A stretch of 64,000 nucleotides of DNA from Variovorax ginsengisoli (lineage in GTDB: Bacteria > Pseudomonadota > Gammaproteobacteria > Burkholderiales > Burkholderiaceae_C), in contig NZ_JAUJZH010000030.1 of the NCBI RefSeq assembly GCF_030486595.1, positions 1-64,000 on the forward strand, written 5' to 3'. Position numbers and translations under genes: made by a program. Each line of letters starts with the position of its first letter. The stretch's first letter is position 1. This document shows positions 36,188 to 44,942 of the stretch, in pieces. The notes below the pieces were generated by a model, which made no database searches, was not told the origin of the DNA, and was given only the letters and a program-made list of their open reading frames with translations.

Positions 36188-37729
36188 ATGAAGGCCGACG
36201 CGGAGTTCGTCGCCACAGGGGCGCTGGAGTCGGGTTCTCTCCATCGACCTGTGTGTGACCTCCTCGGGTGTCGCTACCCGCTGGTGCTCGCGGGAATGGG
36301 CGGCGTTGCGCGTTCGGAACTCGTGAGTGCGGTGAGTCTTGCGGGTGGATTCGGCCTCCTGGGCATGGTGCGCGAGACGCCGGCCTTCATCCGTGACGAG
36401 GTTCAAAAAGTCCGCGCCTCGACGACTGCCCGGTTTGGGGTCAGCATCATCCCCGCGGCCACTGATCCAAACCTGCTTGAACGGCAGGTGGCCACCTGTA
36501 TCGAACTGGCTGTGCCGGTGGTCTGCCTCTTCTGGGATCTGTCGTTTGCAACCATCGAGCGCCTGAGGTCGGCGAATATCCTGGTCGTGTGCCAGGTGGG
36601 TTGCGCCGACGAGGCGAGGCTGGCGCAACAGGCGGGTGCTCAGATCGTTGTAGCGCAAGGGATTGAGGCCGGTGGGCATGTACGGGGCCGCTTGCCGCTA
36701 GTCGAATTGCTTCCCCGGGTCCTGGAGGCGGTCGGTGTTCCGGTTCTGGCTGCGGGGGGCCTGTCAGACGGACAGGACGTGGCGAGCGTTCTGTCGCTGG
36801 GGGCCCAGGGCGCGCTGCTGGGGACTGCACTCCTCGCGACGAAGGAGTCTTTCGCGCACGATTTCCACAAGCGGGCGATCGTTGAGGCCAAGGAAGAGGG
36901 GACCGTGTTGACGGACGCGTTCCACATCAACTGGCCACGCGGCGCCATGGTGCGCGTGTTGAAGAACAGCGTGACCCGAGGCGAGCGCGGAAACCCTTTC
37001 TCGAGCGGCCGCGTGCCCATTGGCGCCGAGCCGGAGCGCCCGATCTATTTGTTCAGCACAGACTCTCCCTTGAGATCAACGACCGGCGATCTGGAAGCCA
37101 TGGCGCTCTACGCGGGGGAAGGCGCCGCACGGATACGGAACGTGACCTCGGCCGTCGAGCGCCTTCGTGAGATCGCCCGGGATGCCGCCGAGGCGCTGCA
37201 CGTGGCGGTCGACACTCCAGCCCCCGGTGTCGAGCTCTCGTCGCCTGTGTGCTACGCAAGCGAGTTGGACGGAGCGTACCTGGGCCAGGCGGAGCCGCAG
37301 GAGGTGGGGGAGGCGCTGAACGAACTCCTGGAAGCCGAACGCGCCGGCGCTCGGGTACTCATGGTGCTGGCGAAGGATGTGAAAGACGAGGCGCTGCGGC
37401 AGGCACTTCAATCGGCTCGGCGCGACGAGGTCAGATGGTGTGGCATGTTGATCAAGGCCATCCAGTTTCGGCGCGAAACACCGAGCACGCGGACTGGTGC
37501 CTTCTTCGGGAAGACCATGGCAATCGATGGCTTGGCAGCGCGCCTGGCGTTCCTCAACCGCGGCCAGGAGTGGGTTGCCAGACGGCTGCGACACCTGATC
37601 CCGCGCTTGCCCGAGAGCCTGCTTCAGGAAGAATTAAGCGAGATGCTCTCGTCGCACGAGCACAACATCGCGGAAATGCAGAATCAATTGCTCGCCTTGT
37701 CGACCGAAGGGGATCGGAGTCGCACCTGA
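36188..37729 (+). CDS. nitronate-monooxygenase-like protein fused to a DUF6306/ferritin-like domain
   Basis: 513 residues in two parts. Residues ~15-310 are an FMN-binding TIM barrel of the nitronate monooxygenase/2-nitropropane dioxygenase family: YPLVLAGMGGVARSELVSAV, AQIVVAQGIEAGGHVRG and the FMN phosphate loop VPVLAAGGLSDGQDVASVLS. The family His after EAGG is present. Residues ~370-500 resemble the four-helix DUF6306/rubrerythrin-like family: EALNELLEAERAGARVL, RRDEVRWCGMLIKAI, and a late SHEHNI with possible metal ligands. The first domain oxidises alkyl nitronates; joined to a ferritin-like domain it may couple flavin oxidation to iron or peroxide handling. The fusion is seen in one uninterrupted frame. 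It ends the stress gene group. Confidence 0.85.
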   Translation: MKADAEFVATGALESGSLHRPVCDLLGCRYPLVLAGMGGVARSELVSAVSLAGGFGLLGMVRETPAFIRDEVQKVRASTTARFGVSIIPAATDPNLLERQVATCIELAVPVVCLFWDLSFATIERLRSANILVVCQVGCADEARLAQQAGAQIVVAQGIEAGGHVRGRLPLVELLPRVLEAVGVPVLAAGGLSDGQDVASVLSLGAQGALLGTALLATKESFAHDFHKRAIVEAKEEGTVLTDAFHINWPRGAMVRVLKNSVTRGERGNPFSSGRVPIGAEPERPIYLFSTDSPLRSTTGDLEAMALYAGEGAARIRNVTSAVERLREIARDAAEALHVAVDTPAPGVELSSPVCYASELDGAYLGQAEPQEVGEALNELLEAERAGARVLMVLAKDVKDEALRQALQSARRDEVRWCGMLIKAIQFRRETPSTRTGAFFGKTMAIDGLAARLAFLNRGQEWVARRLRHLIPRLPESLLQEELSEMLSSHEHNIAEMQNQLLALSTEGDRSRT

Positions 37730-38272
37730 TGTGTCGGGCCGCGGCTTTCAAGGCGCAGGTTCTGGCGGCAGCCGAATCTGGTGCCTCAGTCGCTGCGATT
37801 GTGCTGTCATTCGGGCTGAACGACACAGCGCGGGCCCACAGCGGGCAGCAAGCACGTGAAGTTCCTCACTCGCCCAGTTGTTGGAAGGCTCGTGCCAGAA
37901 TGCCCCATGCTCTCCCCGGACACAGCCTCCTCGCCGCTGAATCGACAAGATCAGCCTCCGATACAAGACGCCATCAAATACGGTCCCAAATCGTCGGATC
38001 AGAAACCCGAACCTGCCAACCGCTTCGGCGCGGCGGCCAGCATCATCGATGGTCTGGACCTTCGGCCGGTGCACCTGCGCCATCGTCGGCCGTGGTGGAG
38101 GCTCTGGTAGCCTCGTGGCTTGCCCTCGCTGGTGGAGTCGGCCGATTGAGGAGGAGATCTTCGACAGCGGGTTTGTCCCGAGCACTCTCTCGAGCAATTG
38201 GACTTCGTGTGGGATGGCTGGACCGATCGCTACGGGCTGCAACGCGCCTCCTTGCATACCTTCGAGAGGTTT
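37730..38272 (+). other. gap with IS66-type OrfA-like remnant
   Basis: Directly after the stop codon, a frame beginning 37729 reads FKAQVLAAAESGASVAAIVL and SFGLN, resembling the helix-turn-helix N-terminus of IS66/IS3 OrfA proteins; it then degenerates. The rest (to 38272) has open frames on both strands but nothing recognised. Likely the site of an old insertion. Confidence 0.45.
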
Positions 38273-39217
38273 TCACCGGATGAAGATTCGAAGCGCGCCC
38301 CTCCCGAGCAATACGGTTGCCAACGCCGCGACCACGAATCCGATGCCCGCCCATTGCCACGGCGTGATTGTTTCGCCCAGCAGACCTATCCCGGCAACCA
38401 GACCAACCAGGGGCACGCCGAGGCTGAACGGAGCGACACGATTGGCGGGATGACGCTTGAATAGGCCAGTCCAAGTCGTGTAGGCCAGAATCGTCGCAAT
38501 CCATCCCAGGTAGGCTGCCGAAACCCAGGCGCCTGACCCGGCATGCATCCATTGCCAGCGCGATGCAGGTGGGTCGAACAGAAGGCCCAACGCTATAAAT
38601 GGCACGATCGGCACCAGGCTTGCCCAAACAACCAGCTGCAGCGCGTCATATGAGGGAAACGCGTGTTGCGCCTTGCGCGTGATGATGTTCAAAACGCCCC
38701 ACATGGCAGCCGCGCAGAGATTCAATGTCAATCCGAGCAGCGTCACGTCGCCGGCGGCTTTACCGCCGAAGAAATTGAATGCAAAGCAAGCCAGACCGGC
38801 AGCCGCGAGCGCAAGACCCACGCGTAGCGATGAGCCGATTCGCTCATGTAGTAGCACCGCGCCGAGGATCGTCGTGAAAAACAGCTGCGTCTGCATCAGC
38901 ACTGAGGCTAACGCCGCCGTCATCCCGGATTCAAGCGCGACGAACAGAAGGCCGAACTGCCCGACACCCTGAACAAATCCATAGCAGATCAGCCAGCTCA
39001 CCGGCAACTGCGGGCGCTTGATGAAAAGTACCAGGGGGAGCGCCGCGAAAACGTATCGGATCGCGCCGAGTTGGAACGGCGTGAAGTCGTGCAGGGCCAC
39101 CTTCATCGCGACAAAGTTCATCCCCCAGATCACGACCACGCATAGTGCTGCGAACAGGTCACCGCCCGTAATTGGAGCGGAGGATGCTGGGGCGCCAAGG
39201 GAAATGGATGCCTTCAT
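38273..39217 (-). CDS. EamA/DMT-superfamily transporter
   Basis: 314 residues with ten predicted membrane helices in two EamA repeats: ALCVVVIWGMNFVAMKVALH opens the first and LLGLTLNLCAAAMWGVLNII the second; GVPLVGLVAGIGLLGETITP is typical of the last helices. DMT proteins usually export amino acids or other metabolites. Start ATG 39217 overlaps the CobW stop by four bases. It is the last gene of the operon with Bug receptor, amidohydrolase and CobW, so it may export a product. Confidence 0.92.
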   Translation of the reverse strand: MKASISLGAPASSAPITGGDLFAALCVVVIWGMNFVAMKVALHDFTPFQLGAIRYVFAALPLVLFIKRPQLPVSWLICYGFVQGVGQFGLLFVALESGMTAALASVLMQTQLFFTTILGAVLLHERIGSSLRVGLALAAAGLACFAFNFFGGKAAGDVTLLGLTLNLCAAAMWGVLNIITRKAQHAFPSYDALQLVVWASLVPIVPFIALGLLFDPPASRWQWMHAGSGAWVSAAYLGWIATILAYTTWTGLFKRHPANRVAPFSLGVPLVGLVAGIGLLGETITPWQWAGIGFVVAALATVLLGRGALRIFIR

Positions 39218-40200
39218 GACTGTCGAGCTTTCGGACAGAAGAGTTTCTCCAGAGCCGCATCGAGTGCGGGCCGCGGCAACTGGCCGCGCAGGCCGATGGC
39301 AACGATGCCGGCTTCTTCCGACCGGGGGACGTGCGACAGTAGGAGGCGCAACGTGCCTCTGCGTCCGGCGAATTGGAGCTCGGCCCATTCGACGTCACCA
39401 TCGGGTCCGGCGCAGCGCACCAGGCCCTTCATACGAAGGACGCCGGCGGGCAAATCTCGGAGCCAGACACGCAAGGCCGAAGGATCGAGTGCCTCTCGGG
39501 GCCTGCAGGCCCAGGTTTCAAATACCTTGCCGTGATCCTCAGTGGCATGGCCGTGTCCCTTGAAAGCACCGTGCGCCCACCCCGCGTGAGCGGTTCGTGT
39601 CGCGAGGCTGCCCAGTCTCGGCACGGCCGCCCGCGTGGTCTCCAAGCGGGAGACGGGGCCCGCTACGGATTCAATCCAGCGCTGCAATGCGCGCCTCGTT
39701 TCGCCTGTGACCAAGTCGCACTTGTTGACCACAACGAGATCCGCTGCCCTAAGCTGGCGGGCGAGCGTGTCGACCAGCAGTGGGTCGCGCGTTTGCTCGA
39801 GCGCCATGCTGGCGTCGACCAGAACGAACACGCACTCCAAGTGCAGGCACGTATCGGCGCGGGCGATTGCCGCAATCCGTCCCGGGTCTGAAACGCCGCT
39901 GGCCTCGATCACCACGCCATCGAATTCCGTTTCCGACTCGAGCAGCCTGATCAGCGCCAGGGACAGGTCATCTCCGATTTGGCAGCAGACGCAACCGTTG
40001 GTCAGCGCGATGGTATCCCCAGCGCCGCCCTCAATAAGCTCGGCGTCCATATTGAGCGCGCCGAAGTCATTGACCAGAACCGCGAGGCGCTGCCCACCGG
40101 CATTCCGCAGCCAATGGTTCAGCATCGTCGTTTTGCCGGCACCCAAAAAGCCGCCAATCACCGTTAGCGGCAGCGGTGAGCGAGGGATGCGATCGCTCAT
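39214..40200 (-). CDS. CobW/COG0523-family GTPase (zinc metallochaperone type)
   Basis: 328 residues. Walker A is GGFLGAGKTTMLNHW (about 17-31), the metal-binding motif is GCVCCQ (CxCC) near residue 70, and NKCD near 160 gives guanine specificity. The C-terminal CobW_C domain (from about 220) includes LPAGVLRMKGLVRCAGPDGD. COG0523 proteins deliver Zn2+ or other metals to client enzymes with GTP hydrolysis. Its start overlaps the amidohydrolase stop by four bases, making that metal-dependent hydrolase the obvious client. Confidence 0.94.
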   Translation of the reverse strand: MSDRIPRSPLPLTVIGGFLGAGKTTMLNHWLRNAGGQRLAVLVNDFGALNMDAELIEGGAGDTIALTNGCVCCQIGDDLSLALIRLLESETEFDGVVIEASGVSDPGRIAAIARADTCLHLECVFVLVDASMALEQTRDPLLVDTLARQLRAADLVVVNKCDLVTGETRRALQRWIESVAGPVSRLETTRAAVPRLGSLATRTAHAGWAHGAFKGHGHATEDHGKVFETWACRPREALDPSALRVWLRDLPAGVLRMKGLVRCAGPDGDVEWAELQFAGRRGTLRLLLSHVPRSEEAGIVAIGLRGQLPRPALDAALEKLFCPKARQS

Positions 40201-41864
40201 GTCAATTGCCCGCGCGCTTCAAAAACACGGCCCGAAAGCACAGTGCCCCAAACACGCAGGTCCTTCAATGCTGTGGGATCAACAGAAAGCGGATCGTCTT
40301 CGAGCACGCAGAAATCCGCCCGCTTGCCGCATTCGATGCTGCCGATCTCATGGTCGAGCCGTAGCGTCCAGGCCGCACCGAGCGTGATTGCGTGCAGCGC
40401 CTGCGGCACGCTCAGTCGCTCGGACACGCCAAGCACGCGGCCCTTCGGCGTCAGGCGGTTCACCGCGCACCAGGCCGTGAAAAGCGGACCGAGAGGCGTC
40501 ACGGGCGCGTCGGAATGGATCGCCATAGGCACGCCGGCCGCGAGCGCGCTGCCGCAGGCATCGAGCCGGTTCGCCCGGTCGGGGCCCATCGTCACTTCGT
40601 GGTGCTGATCGCCCCAGTACCACAGGTGATTGGCGAAGAGATTGACGCCAAGGCCCAGTGTCGCCATGCGGCCAAACATCGGGCCGTCGATCATCTGGCC
40701 ATGTTGCAAAGTGTGGCGATGATCCAGACTCGGCGCGCGGGTGAGAATACGCTCAATCGCATCGATCGCCACCTCGCTCGCTTCATCGCCGTTGACGTGT
40801 GTGTGAATCTGGAGGCCGGCGCGGTGATAAGTTTCGAAGTCGGCTTCGAACTGCGCCGGCGCTGTCACCCAGATGCCGTTGGGCGCGCCGTTGAAGTATC
40901 CGGGCCAGCGAAGCCGCGCCGAAAACCCCTGGATCGATCCGTCGAGCATCATCTTGACTAAGCCATAGCGCAGCCGATCGGTATTTCGCGACCGCAGGCG
41001 ACTCACATGCGCCGCGCCGAGCGCCGCGCCCTGCGCGCCATGGTAAGCCTGGAAAGCGGGAAGTATGCGGATACTGATGTCATCGTCAGCCAATGTGGAT
41101 TCCAGCACCTCGCATTCAGCTTCGGTCAGCTTGTTGACCAGGTCGGTGGCCGTGGTGACACCCTGCATACAGGCAAGCCTCGCGAATGAGCGCACGCCTG
41201 CCTCTGTCATCGGCGCCAGCAATCCGGCCTTCCCGATCTTGCGGATCACGAGAAACATGGCCGCGGGCTCTTGCAACTCGCCTGTCGGCTCGCCCGACCT
41301 CGCCCCCGCGCCGAACCTGACGACGCCTTCGACTTCGGTGTCGGACGTGATCCCAGCGAGCCGCAACATTGCGGTGTTGACGTTCATCAAATGGCCGTTA
41401 GCGTGCATTACCACGATCGGCCGCGTCACGCTAACACGATCGAGGTGTTCTACGGTCATGCGCTCGCCGCAGAAGTAGATCGGATCGAAGCCCCAAGCCA
41501 GCAGGGGAGCATGGCGGTCTTGTGCCTGCATTTGCAAGTCAATCTCGCGCAGGCGCTCAACCACCGCGTCCATCGATCGCAGCCCTTGCCATATCTTGCC
41601 TTGTGGATCGCGACGGTCGAACCAACCGAGGAACGGCATGTCCCACATGCTGCCCTCTTTCAAATGGCAGTGACCTTCAACCAGACCTGGCATCAACACC
41701 TTGCCGGCAAAGCGGTCGTCAAATGTGTGGTCGCCCCATGCCGACAGCTCCGCCAGCGAGCCCACACCCAGAATGCGGCCGTCACGCACGGCGACATGCG
41801 TGGCATCTGGTTGCATCGGGTTCATGGTAAGGATCTTGCGGGCGGCATAGATGATGGTGTTCAC
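40197..41864 (-). CDS. amidohydrolase-family protein (YtcJ-like)
   Basis: About 555 residues of the amidohydrolase superfamily, amidohydrolase_3/YtcJ type. Metal-binding residues are visible: GLVEGHCHLKEG (HxH on strand 1), LQIHTHVNGDEASEVAIDAI and HRHTLQHGQM (His), and IHSDAPVTPLGPLFT (Asp). The lid beta-domain sits at both ends (VRDGRILGVGSLAEL and GKRADFCVLEDDPLSVD). It hydrolyses amide, imide or similar bonds; substrate unknown. GTG 41864 is chosen because it gives the expected NTIIYAARKILTMNP start and follows the Bug stop by 13 bases; ATG 41909 would overlap that gene. Coupled to CobW. Confidence 0.88.
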   Translation of the reverse strand: MNTIIYAARKILTMNPMQPDATHVAVRDGRILGVGSLAELSAWGDHTFDDRFAGKVLMPGLVEGHCHLKEGSMWDMPFLGWFDRRDPQGKIWQGLRSMDAVVERLREIDLQMQAQDRHAPLLAWGFDPIYFCGERMTVEHLDRVSVTRPIVVMHANGHLMNVNTAMLRLAGITSDTEVEGVVRFGAGARSGEPTGELQEPAAMFLVIRKIGKAGLLAPMTEAGVRSFARLACMQGVTTATDLVNKLTEAECEVLESTLADDDISIRILPAFQAYHGAQGAALGAAHVSRLRSRNTDRLRYGLVKMMLDGSIQGFSARLRWPGYFNGAPNGIWVTAPAQFEADFETYHRAGLQIHTHVNGDEASEVAIDAIERILTRAPSLDHRHTLQHGQMIDGPMFGRMATLGLGVNLFANHLWYWGDQHHEVTMGPDRANRLDACGSALAAGVPMAIHSDAPVTPLGPLFTAWCAVNRLTPKGRVLGVSERLSVPQALHAITLGAAWTLRLDHEIGSIECGKRADFCVLEDDPLSVDPTALKDLRVWGTVLSGRVFEARGQLT

Positions 41865-41877
41865 GACGCTTGACCCA

Positions 41878-42861
41878 TCAATCTTCCGCAGTGAAGCCAG
41901 ATGCTTCAACGACAGGCTTCCACTGGGCGCGCTGCGCCTGGATGATCCTGCCGGCCTCGGCGCCGGGCAGCCCTGTGGCCTCCATGCCAGCCGTGGCCAG
42001 CTTTGACTGCAGGGCCGGATCCTTTACCGCTTCGATGAGCGCCTTTTCGAGTCTGGCGACGATCGGGGCGGGGGTGCCAGCCGGCACGAAAGCGGCATAC
42101 CAGCCGGAGGCAATGTCGAATCCTGCGACGCCGGCTTCCTTGAACGTCGGTACGTCGGGCAGCAAGGTGGAGCGCCGGACGCCAGTGACACCTAGAAATC
42201 GGATCTTTCCGGCCTTCTGCAGCCCTATCTGGGCTGCCACGGCATCGATGCCAATTGGCAGCGATCCGCCGACCAAATCCGTCATCATCATCGATGCGCC
42301 GCGATAGGCGGTCGGGGCCAGTGGCATATTCAGGGCCTTGCTCATTGTGAGCACGCCGAAGTGGATAGTTCCCCCTAGCGTCGCCATGCCGACTCCGAGC
42401 GATTCTGGATGGAGTTTTACCCAGGCGAGATATTCGGGCATGGTCTTGAAGGGCTGTTCCACGCTGGTGGACGCGGCGAGTGGTACGTCCGCCAGATGGG
42501 CGACCGGGATCAGATCCTTATCTGGGTTGTAGCCTAGGCGAGGGTACGTCATCGGAAAAAGGACGAATGGCGGTGCTGGCGATATCAGGATCGTCTTCCC
42601 ATTCGGTGGCGCCTGCTTGACCGCCTGGAGAGCGAGGCGGGTTGACGCGCCGGGCTTGTTCTCAACCAGCACCGTACCGCCGAGTGACCCGCGCAGCTTC
42701 TCTGCAAGCGAGCGGGCAAGGACATCGAGCGCTCCACCCGGAGCAAAACCGACGACGATACGTGTGATGTCATCGGCCGCACCCGCGGCGCCGGGCGCGA
42801 TCACCGCGGTGGTCAGGAGCAGGGTCGCGATCGTCTTGCGCAACAAGAAGGAGCATTTCAT
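41878..42861 (-). CDS. Bug-family tripartite tricarboxylate transporter receptor
   Basis: 327-residue periplasmic receptor with signal peptide (TIATLLLTTAVIAPGAAGAA). Bug loops are VVGFAPGGALDVLARSLAEK and VLVENKPGASTRLALQAVKQ. Unlike most Bug genes here it has the less common ALD and STRL loop residues, suggesting its own ligand. Start ATG 42861 follows AGAGG; the frame is open 20 codons further. First gene of an operon with amidohydrolase, CobW and DMT transporter, so its ligand is probably the amidohydrolase substrate. A LysR gene is divergent, 156 bases away. Confidence 0.93.
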   Translation of the reverse strand: MKCSFLLRKTIATLLLTTAVIAPGAAGAADDITRIVVGFAPGGALDVLARSLAEKLRGSLGGTVLVENKPGASTRLALQAVKQAPPNGKTILISPAPPFVLFPMTYPRLGYNPDKDLIPVAHLADVPLAASTSVEQPFKTMPEYLAWVKLHPESLGVGMATLGGTIHFGVLTMSKALNMPLAPTAYRGASMMMTDLVGGSLPIGIDAVAAQIGLQKAGKIRFLGVTGVRRSTLLPDVPTFKEAGVAGFDIASGWYAAFVPAGTPAPIVARLEKALIEAVKDPALQSKLATAGMEATGLPGAEAGRIIQAQRAQWKPVVEASGFTAED

Positions 42862-42969
42862 GGTTTGCCTCTGTGAGTTCTGAACGGGATGCCGCCGCCA
42901 CGAACGTCGTCTATGTGGCATCAGGGGTCAATGCTAGGCCGAGACGGCATTAGCCAAAAGCGAATTAAT

Positions 42970-42979
42970 ATTGATCAAT
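42970..42979. promoter_or_regulatory. palindrome in the Bug/LysR divergent promoter region
   Basis: ATTGATCAAT, perfect over 10 bases and extending to 16 bases with one mismatched pair (AATATTGATCAATGTT). It lies between the divergent Bug operon (start 42861) and LysR gene (start 43018), 39 bases before the latter, where LysR-type regulators bind. Confidence 0.5.
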
Positions 42980-43017
42980 GTTGAGTAAAAGGTTAACCCT
43001 GACGGAAAGTCTTAATC

Positions 43018-43995
43018 GTGTCCACTGTCAATCCTGTCCAGTCGATGCTGGCGCGCCTAAAGCTCCGGCACTTGCGCGTGATCCAGGCTCTCGGTGATCT
43101 GCGTTCCGCCGCCCGGGTTGCAGCGCATTTCCACATCAGTCCGGCTGCCGTGTCGAAGACGCTTGCGGAGGTGGAAGAGCTCGTCGGCGCGCCCCTGTTC
43201 GAAAGAGGACGCCGGGGCATGCATCCCACCGAGATCGGTGTTGAGATGCTCGAGAACGCCGCGTTAGTAATCAAACAGATCGGACGCATGGCCGAGTCGC
43301 TGCACGCCATGCGCGAGGGAACGCGGGGGCGACTCACCGTCGCCTTTCGCACTAGCTCAGTCCACGTTCTCGTCGCGCAGGCGATCTGTACCTTCCGCGA
43401 ACGCTATCCGAACGTCGATGTCACGGTCGTGGATGGCGCTGTCATGGACCTGGTCGATCAACTCGAACAAGGAGAGCTGGATCTGCTGTTCGCCTACGAC
43501 GATCCCCGTTTCGAACGCGAAGCTCTTCTCAGTGCGGCAGTGATCGCCGAACAACCGCTGCTGATTGTGACCAGCCCGAATCATCCGTTCCTGCGACGCA
43601 AGCGCATTGCCGCGCAAGAACTGAGCGAGCTGCAATGGTGCCTTCCCAGTCATGGCTCACGCATGCAACATCATCTGAACTCTGCTTTTCGCGTCCTCGG
43701 CGCGCCGCCGCCGGCCAGCGGGGTGCGTGTCAGCGATGTATCCATGACGACCCAGCTGATGCAGGCCGGCCATTTTCTAGCGGTGTATCCCCAGCAGATC
43801 GCCCGGCAGCTGTCAGACGAAGGCAGAGTGCGTGTGCTGCCATTCAAGCTCGACAGACAGGTCGAACCTGTCGTCGCGGTTTGGAATGCGGCACTGGGCG
43901 CACGCCCGGCGGCTACGGCTTTTCGAAATTCCATTCTACCGCGGGGCGACCTCTCCGGCGGCCCGCCGCGCGCGGAAGCCACGGCTCCGCCTTGA
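43018..43995 (+). CDS. LysR-family transcriptional regulator (GbpR-like)
   Basis: 325 residues. The helix-turn-helix is in LRSAARVAAHFHISPAAVSK and TLAEVEELVGAPLFERG; the effector domain begins near 100 (GRLTVAFRTSSVHVLVAQAI). The start codon is GTG. The DNA-binding style (LKLRHLRVIQALGDLRSAAR) resembles galactose-binding-protein regulator-type LysR proteins. Divergent from the Bug-amidohydrolase-CobW-DMT operon, which it most likely controls; the palindrome at 42970 is a candidate site. Confidence 0.94.
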   Translation: MSTVNPVQSMLARLKLRHLRVIQALGDLRSAARVAAHFHISPAAVSKTLAEVEELVGAPLFERGRRGMHPTEIGVEMLENAALVIKQIGRMAESLHAMREGTRGRLTVAFRTSSVHVLVAQAICTFRERYPNVDVTVVDGAVMDLVDQLEQGELDLLFAYDDPRFEREALLSAAVIAEQPLLIVTSPNHPFLRRKRIAAQELSELQWCLPSHGSRMQHHLNSAFRVLGAPPPASGVRVSDVSMTTQLMQAGHFLAVYPQQIARQLSDEGRVRVLPFKLDRQVEPVVAVWNAALGARPAATAFRNSILPRGDLSGGPPRAEATAPP

Positions 43996-44302
43996 AGAGT
44001 TGGCACGAGCGCTCTTAGCGGGCTACTGAAGGAACGATCGGGCTGCAATCACTTCCAGATCGCATGTCGTCGAACGCAATGGCGAAAATCTCGTAGACAG
44101 GCTTGGGTGGCCCGTAGGCTGGGAGCCCTGGTCCCGCGCATCGATGAGGATGCACTGTGCAACGCGCTGGCGCAGATGCTGACTGCGCGCCGCGACAACA
44201 TTGCGTGGACGCGGCGCTGCCTGTGGCTATCGCCCGATGAGTAGGGTGCCCCACACGCGGGAAGCGTTCGCATCTGCCGAACTGACCGCTTCCGAACCCG
44301 TC
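43996..44302. other. intergenic region with a possible C-terminal gene remnant
   Basis: A plus-strand frame ending at a TAG near 44241 reads ALVPRIDEDALCNALAQMLT and ARRDNIAWTRRCLWLSPDE, natural-looking but without a start codon or known family. Possibly the tail of a lost gene. Confidence 0.35.
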
Positions 44303-44938
44303 TTAGCGCGGTGAATTCCGCATTCCGACCGCCTCGCAGAATTCGGGTAGAGAGCACTTCGCCGGAAGCAAGAACATCCGGGTTTCCAGTCGCTCGAGAT
44401 CGCCGGGGGCTATGTCGATGCCCAGATAGGTGAGCTTCTTGTTGCTAAGTTCTGCGAAGCCCGATTCGTATCTCCGCGCCAGATTGCGCCACAAGGCGTG
44501 CGCGCCCGGCGACTGCCGGGCCCCTGTCATCAGGCAGATTCCAGTGGCAAGCGCCCAGTCGTACACGGCCGTGGCGATTCCTTGTCGTTGGTATTGGGGC
44601 AGAAATCGTGAATGAGGAGAGCGAAGATGTCGATCGGCCCGACGGTCGACTTCGACCAATCTGTTGAAGACCGTGCTCCCGGCCAAGCATCGCCGATCCA
44701 TGTCTTCGACGTACGCATAGCGCTCGCCGTCGACCTCCCGGACGTGGACCTTGAAGCGGGGATCGCGAAGGCCGAAACTTGGCAGGCCGTGAAGTGGGTC
44801 GCCTGGCGTATGGATGCGTTCGTGAACCAGGGCGAGCGGGTCCCCGCGGTCGGTAGCGGACGGATCGACGTCCACCCGAAGATCAACGGGGCGATGAAAA
44901 GGGATGCGGAAATGGGGAAACGGCAGTGCGAGGTTCAT
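44303..44938 (-). CDS. acyltransferase-like protein (GNAT/FeeM-type fold)
   Basis: 211 residues. RYAYVEDMDRRCLAGSTVF, SRFLPQYQRQGIATAVYDWA and LCLMTGARQSPGAHALWRN-like segments resemble the acyl-CoA-binding region of GNAT/N-acyl-amino-acid-synthase-type proteins, with QRQGIATAVY as the probable pyrophosphate loop. Substrate unknown. ATG 44938 follows the upstream stop immediately (two bases), implying coupling with the EF-G-domain protein; a longer start at 45028 would overlap it. Family call is moderate. Confidence 0.7.
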   Translation of the reverse strand: MNLALPFPHFRIPFHRPVDLRVDVDPSATDRGDPLALVHERIHTPGDPLHGLPSFGLRDPRFKVHVREVDGERYAYVEDMDRRCLAGSTVFNRLVEVDRRADRHLRSPHSRFLPQYQRQGIATAVYDWALATGICLMTGARQSPGAHALWRNLARRYESGFAELSNKKLTYLGIDIAPGDLERLETRMFLLPAKCSLPEFCEAVGMRNSPR

Positions 44939-44942
44939 TTCA

